Source of the DNA: Pseudomonadota bacterium | GTDB lineage: Bacteria > Bdellovibrionota > Oligoflexia > Oligoflexales > Oligoflexaceae | Length of the DNA: 35,916 nt | NCBI GenBank assembly: GCA_029556045.1 | Contig: JAKQGS010000346.1 | Span: 1-35,916, forward strand | Direction of reading: 5' to 3' | Shown: piece by piece, positions 34,612 through 35,916 of the stretch | How the letters are laid out: each line of letters starts with the position of its first letter | Numbering within the stretch: the first letter of the stretch is position 1 | Translations under genes and position numbers: made by a program | The notes under the pieces: model-generated | Told to the model about the DNA's origin: nothing | The model's input: only the letters and a program-made list of their open reading frames with translations | Database searches by the model: none

Positions 34612-35913
34612 CTAATCCCTTTCCTCCCTCACCATCACATTGCTATCGATCATCAGCTCCGGCCCCTGCTCCCGATCCCACACAAACGCCTGCGCCTGCC
34701 GGATGGCCCGGAAGCCCTTCTCGACATGCCAGGCATCCGCCGCGGTGATCGAACTGATCCGCCGCACCTTGACGCCGCCCTCCTCTTTGGCTGCCTCGTG
34801 GTGCAGATCCCCCAGGTGCCACTCCCGGTAGATCGTCTCACCCCAATCCTGGGCTCGCTCCTGCTGCATCAGGTTGAAGATGCGCTTGCCCTCCTTGCCA
34901 TGGGAAAAGCCGATCAAATTCACGCCATAGCGCACATATTTCCTGGGACCCGGGTTCAGGTCCACCGCCACCGCCTCGCAGTTTTGATAATAGGCATGCA
35001 GCGTGTACACCGCACAGTAGCTCAGCGTCTTGTCGTGGTTGCCGGGCACGTACATGATCTCCACCGGGGCGATCTGACGCAGCTGATCCACCGTCCACAC
35101 CAGCAAACGCACCCCGCTGTCATACATCTTAGCCCAGCGCGTGTCCGTGTCTACCAGCGTGCCCCCCGTGGTCATGCTGGTGGTGTTGTCTACATGGAAA
35201 AAATCCTGTCCCACCGGGAACAGGATCAGCTCGATCGGCAAGCTGTAATGGCTCACCTTGCCCAAAAAATCACGTACAGTATCCCTGTACAGCTGCTCAG
35301 CGATCTTCAGGTCGTAATCCTCGCCGGTCTCCTCGCCCCAGGCCAGCTTGCCCAGGTGCAGGTCCATGATCGGCAGCTCCAGCATCTTCCGGCCGGGCTG
35401 ATAGCTAAACAGCTCCAGTTCCGGCGCGGGCAGGTCCGCAAACACTTTAGCCACCACATCCGTGCTGATCAACCCCGAAGGCTTCACCCTCAGCTCGACC
35501 AAAAACTGGTAATTGCGCCGGGACGTGGCGTGATCCACCCCGTCCTCATCCTTCAGCTTCATCGGCGTATCCCACCAGTTGCGCTTTATTTTAAAGCTGA
35601 CCACATCCCACTTCAGCGGGTCCAGCCCCATTTTGACCATGATCGCCTGCGGGTCCTGGCTCTCCTCCTCCGAAAGCATGATCAGGCGCTTGGTCGTCCA
35701 GGTGCCGTCCTCGTGGTAGCTGCGCTCGTCCAGGTCCTGCTGCTTCTCCTCGGGCGTCTCCATCTTCTCTTTAAAACGCACATGCCGCCGGATCCCGGCA
35801 ATCTGCATCTTGGCCGCCTGTTGTGATAGGATGGCGCCGTACAATTCCCGCATGATGTCCTGGGCCAGCCCCTTTCGGCTGAGCACCTCCCGGTCAAACG
35901 CATCCAGTTTCAT
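34612..35913 (-). CDS. Metallophosphoesterase (calcineurin-like)
   Basis: A 433-aa protein with all five calcineurin-type metal motifs: DLHLGK (Asp 184, His 186), GQDFFH (237-240, GQD in place of GD), GNHDK (291-295), GFSHGK (His 338) and GDLHHE (368-373). The N-terminal ~150 residues are a charged helical extension plus a small beta domain. Such enzymes act as phosphodiesterases or nucleases (SbcD/Mre11-like). It follows the lysin in the circular late operon. The start ATG is at 35913; its upstream region is at the other end of the window (after base 141). Confidence 0.88.
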   Translation of the reverse strand: MKLDAFDREVLSRKGLAQDIMRELYGAILSQQAAKMQIAGIRRHVRFKEKMETPEEKQQDLDERSYHEDGTWTTKRLIMLSEEESQDPQAIMVKMGLDPLKWDVVSFKIKRNWWDTPMKLKDEDGVDHATSRRNYQFLVELRVKPSGLISTDVVAKVFADLPAPELELFSYQPGRKMLELPIMDLHLGKLAWGEETGEDYDLKIAEQLYRDTVRDFLGKVSHYSLPIELILFPVGQDFFHVDNTTSMTTGGTLVDTDTRWAKMYDSGVRLLVWTVDQLRQIAPVEIMYVPGNHDKTLSYCAVYTLHAYYQNCEAVAVDLNPGPRKYVRYGVNLIGFSHGKEGKRIFNLMQQERAQDWGETIYREWHLGDLHHEAAKEEGGVKVRRISSITAADAWHVEKGFRAIRQAQAFVWDREQGPELMIDSNVMVREERD

Positions 35914-35916
35914 AAG
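35776..35916. repeat. Terminal direct repeat, copy 2 (circular contig overlap)
   Basis: Exact second copy of bases 1-141. It covers the first codons of the metallophosphoesterase plus three bases upstream of its ATG. The ribosome-binding region of that gene is therefore found at the other end of the window, just after base 141. Confidence 0.95.

Noticed and set aside
34726..35826. Plus-strand frame of 366 aa over the metallophosphoesterase
   Set aside because: Antisense shadow; the opposite strand has all five calcineurin-type motifs.

Overview
The window is a complete, circularly closed genome of a temperate tailed phage with siphovirus-type morphogenesis genes. The first 141 bases are identical to the last 141, so the unique circle is about 35,775 bp and the gene at the right edge continues past the origin without loss. 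Gene content is HK97-like: large terminase, portal, prohead protease, HK97-fold capsid, gp10-like adaptor, tail tube, frameshifted tail chaperones, tape measure, hub, collar-domain tail protein and a cell-wall hydrolase. The host is bacterial: there is a peptidoglycan hydrolase, Shine-Dalgarno starts and sigma70-like promoters. The interspersed repeats and overall gene style remind me of Chloroflexota (Anaerolineae-like) genomes, but that is only an inference.

Layout. Almost everything from 30.1 kb down to 0.2 kb lies on the minus strand. Reading in the direction of transcription: (1) 30.07-26.4 kb holds small membrane and accessory proteins and a 933-aa primase-helicase. (2) 26.4-21.9 kb is a dense run of small overlapping genes: an ASCH-like protein, a winged-helix regulator, a deoxyribosyltransferase-like protein, a zinc-ribbon protein and several tiny membrane proteins. 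(3) 21.9-20.5 kb is a regulatory hub with three minus-strand promoters, two copies of one upstream element, two GC-rich hairpins and a two-gene RHH regulator unit under an operator-rich promoter. (4) 20.5-0.2 kb is the late operon: holin-like protein, coiled-coil protein, packaging, head, tail and lysin. It continues across the contig ends into a metallophosphoesterase at 35.9-34.6 kb. Two genes resembling sugar-transfer functions sit inside the head cluster.

The lysogeny region is 30.1-33.2 kb. It has a minus-strand tyrosine integrase, two HTH regulators facing apart across two overlapping promoters, an attP-like region holding the 3' half of a tRNA-Pro(CGG) among repeated CACGGAT motifs, and a second tyrosine integrase on the plus strand.

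The most unusual part is 33.2-34.6 kb, which is mostly non-coding. It holds a tRNA-like gene (anticodon CGC); a predicted ~100-nt small RNA with a near-consensus promoter and a terminator, whose first 16 bases are exactly complementary to that tRNA's anticodon arm; a zinc-ribbon membrane protein; a 30-aa hydrophobic peptide; a nested structured RNA; and a 147-nt tmRNA-like RNA that keeps the tRNA-like domain and helix 2 but has almost no internal domain.

Several families of short, bacterial-type interspersed repeats are scattered through the phage. Some lie in frame inside the large terminase, the portal/Mu-F fusion, the small-terminase candidate and the prohead protease.
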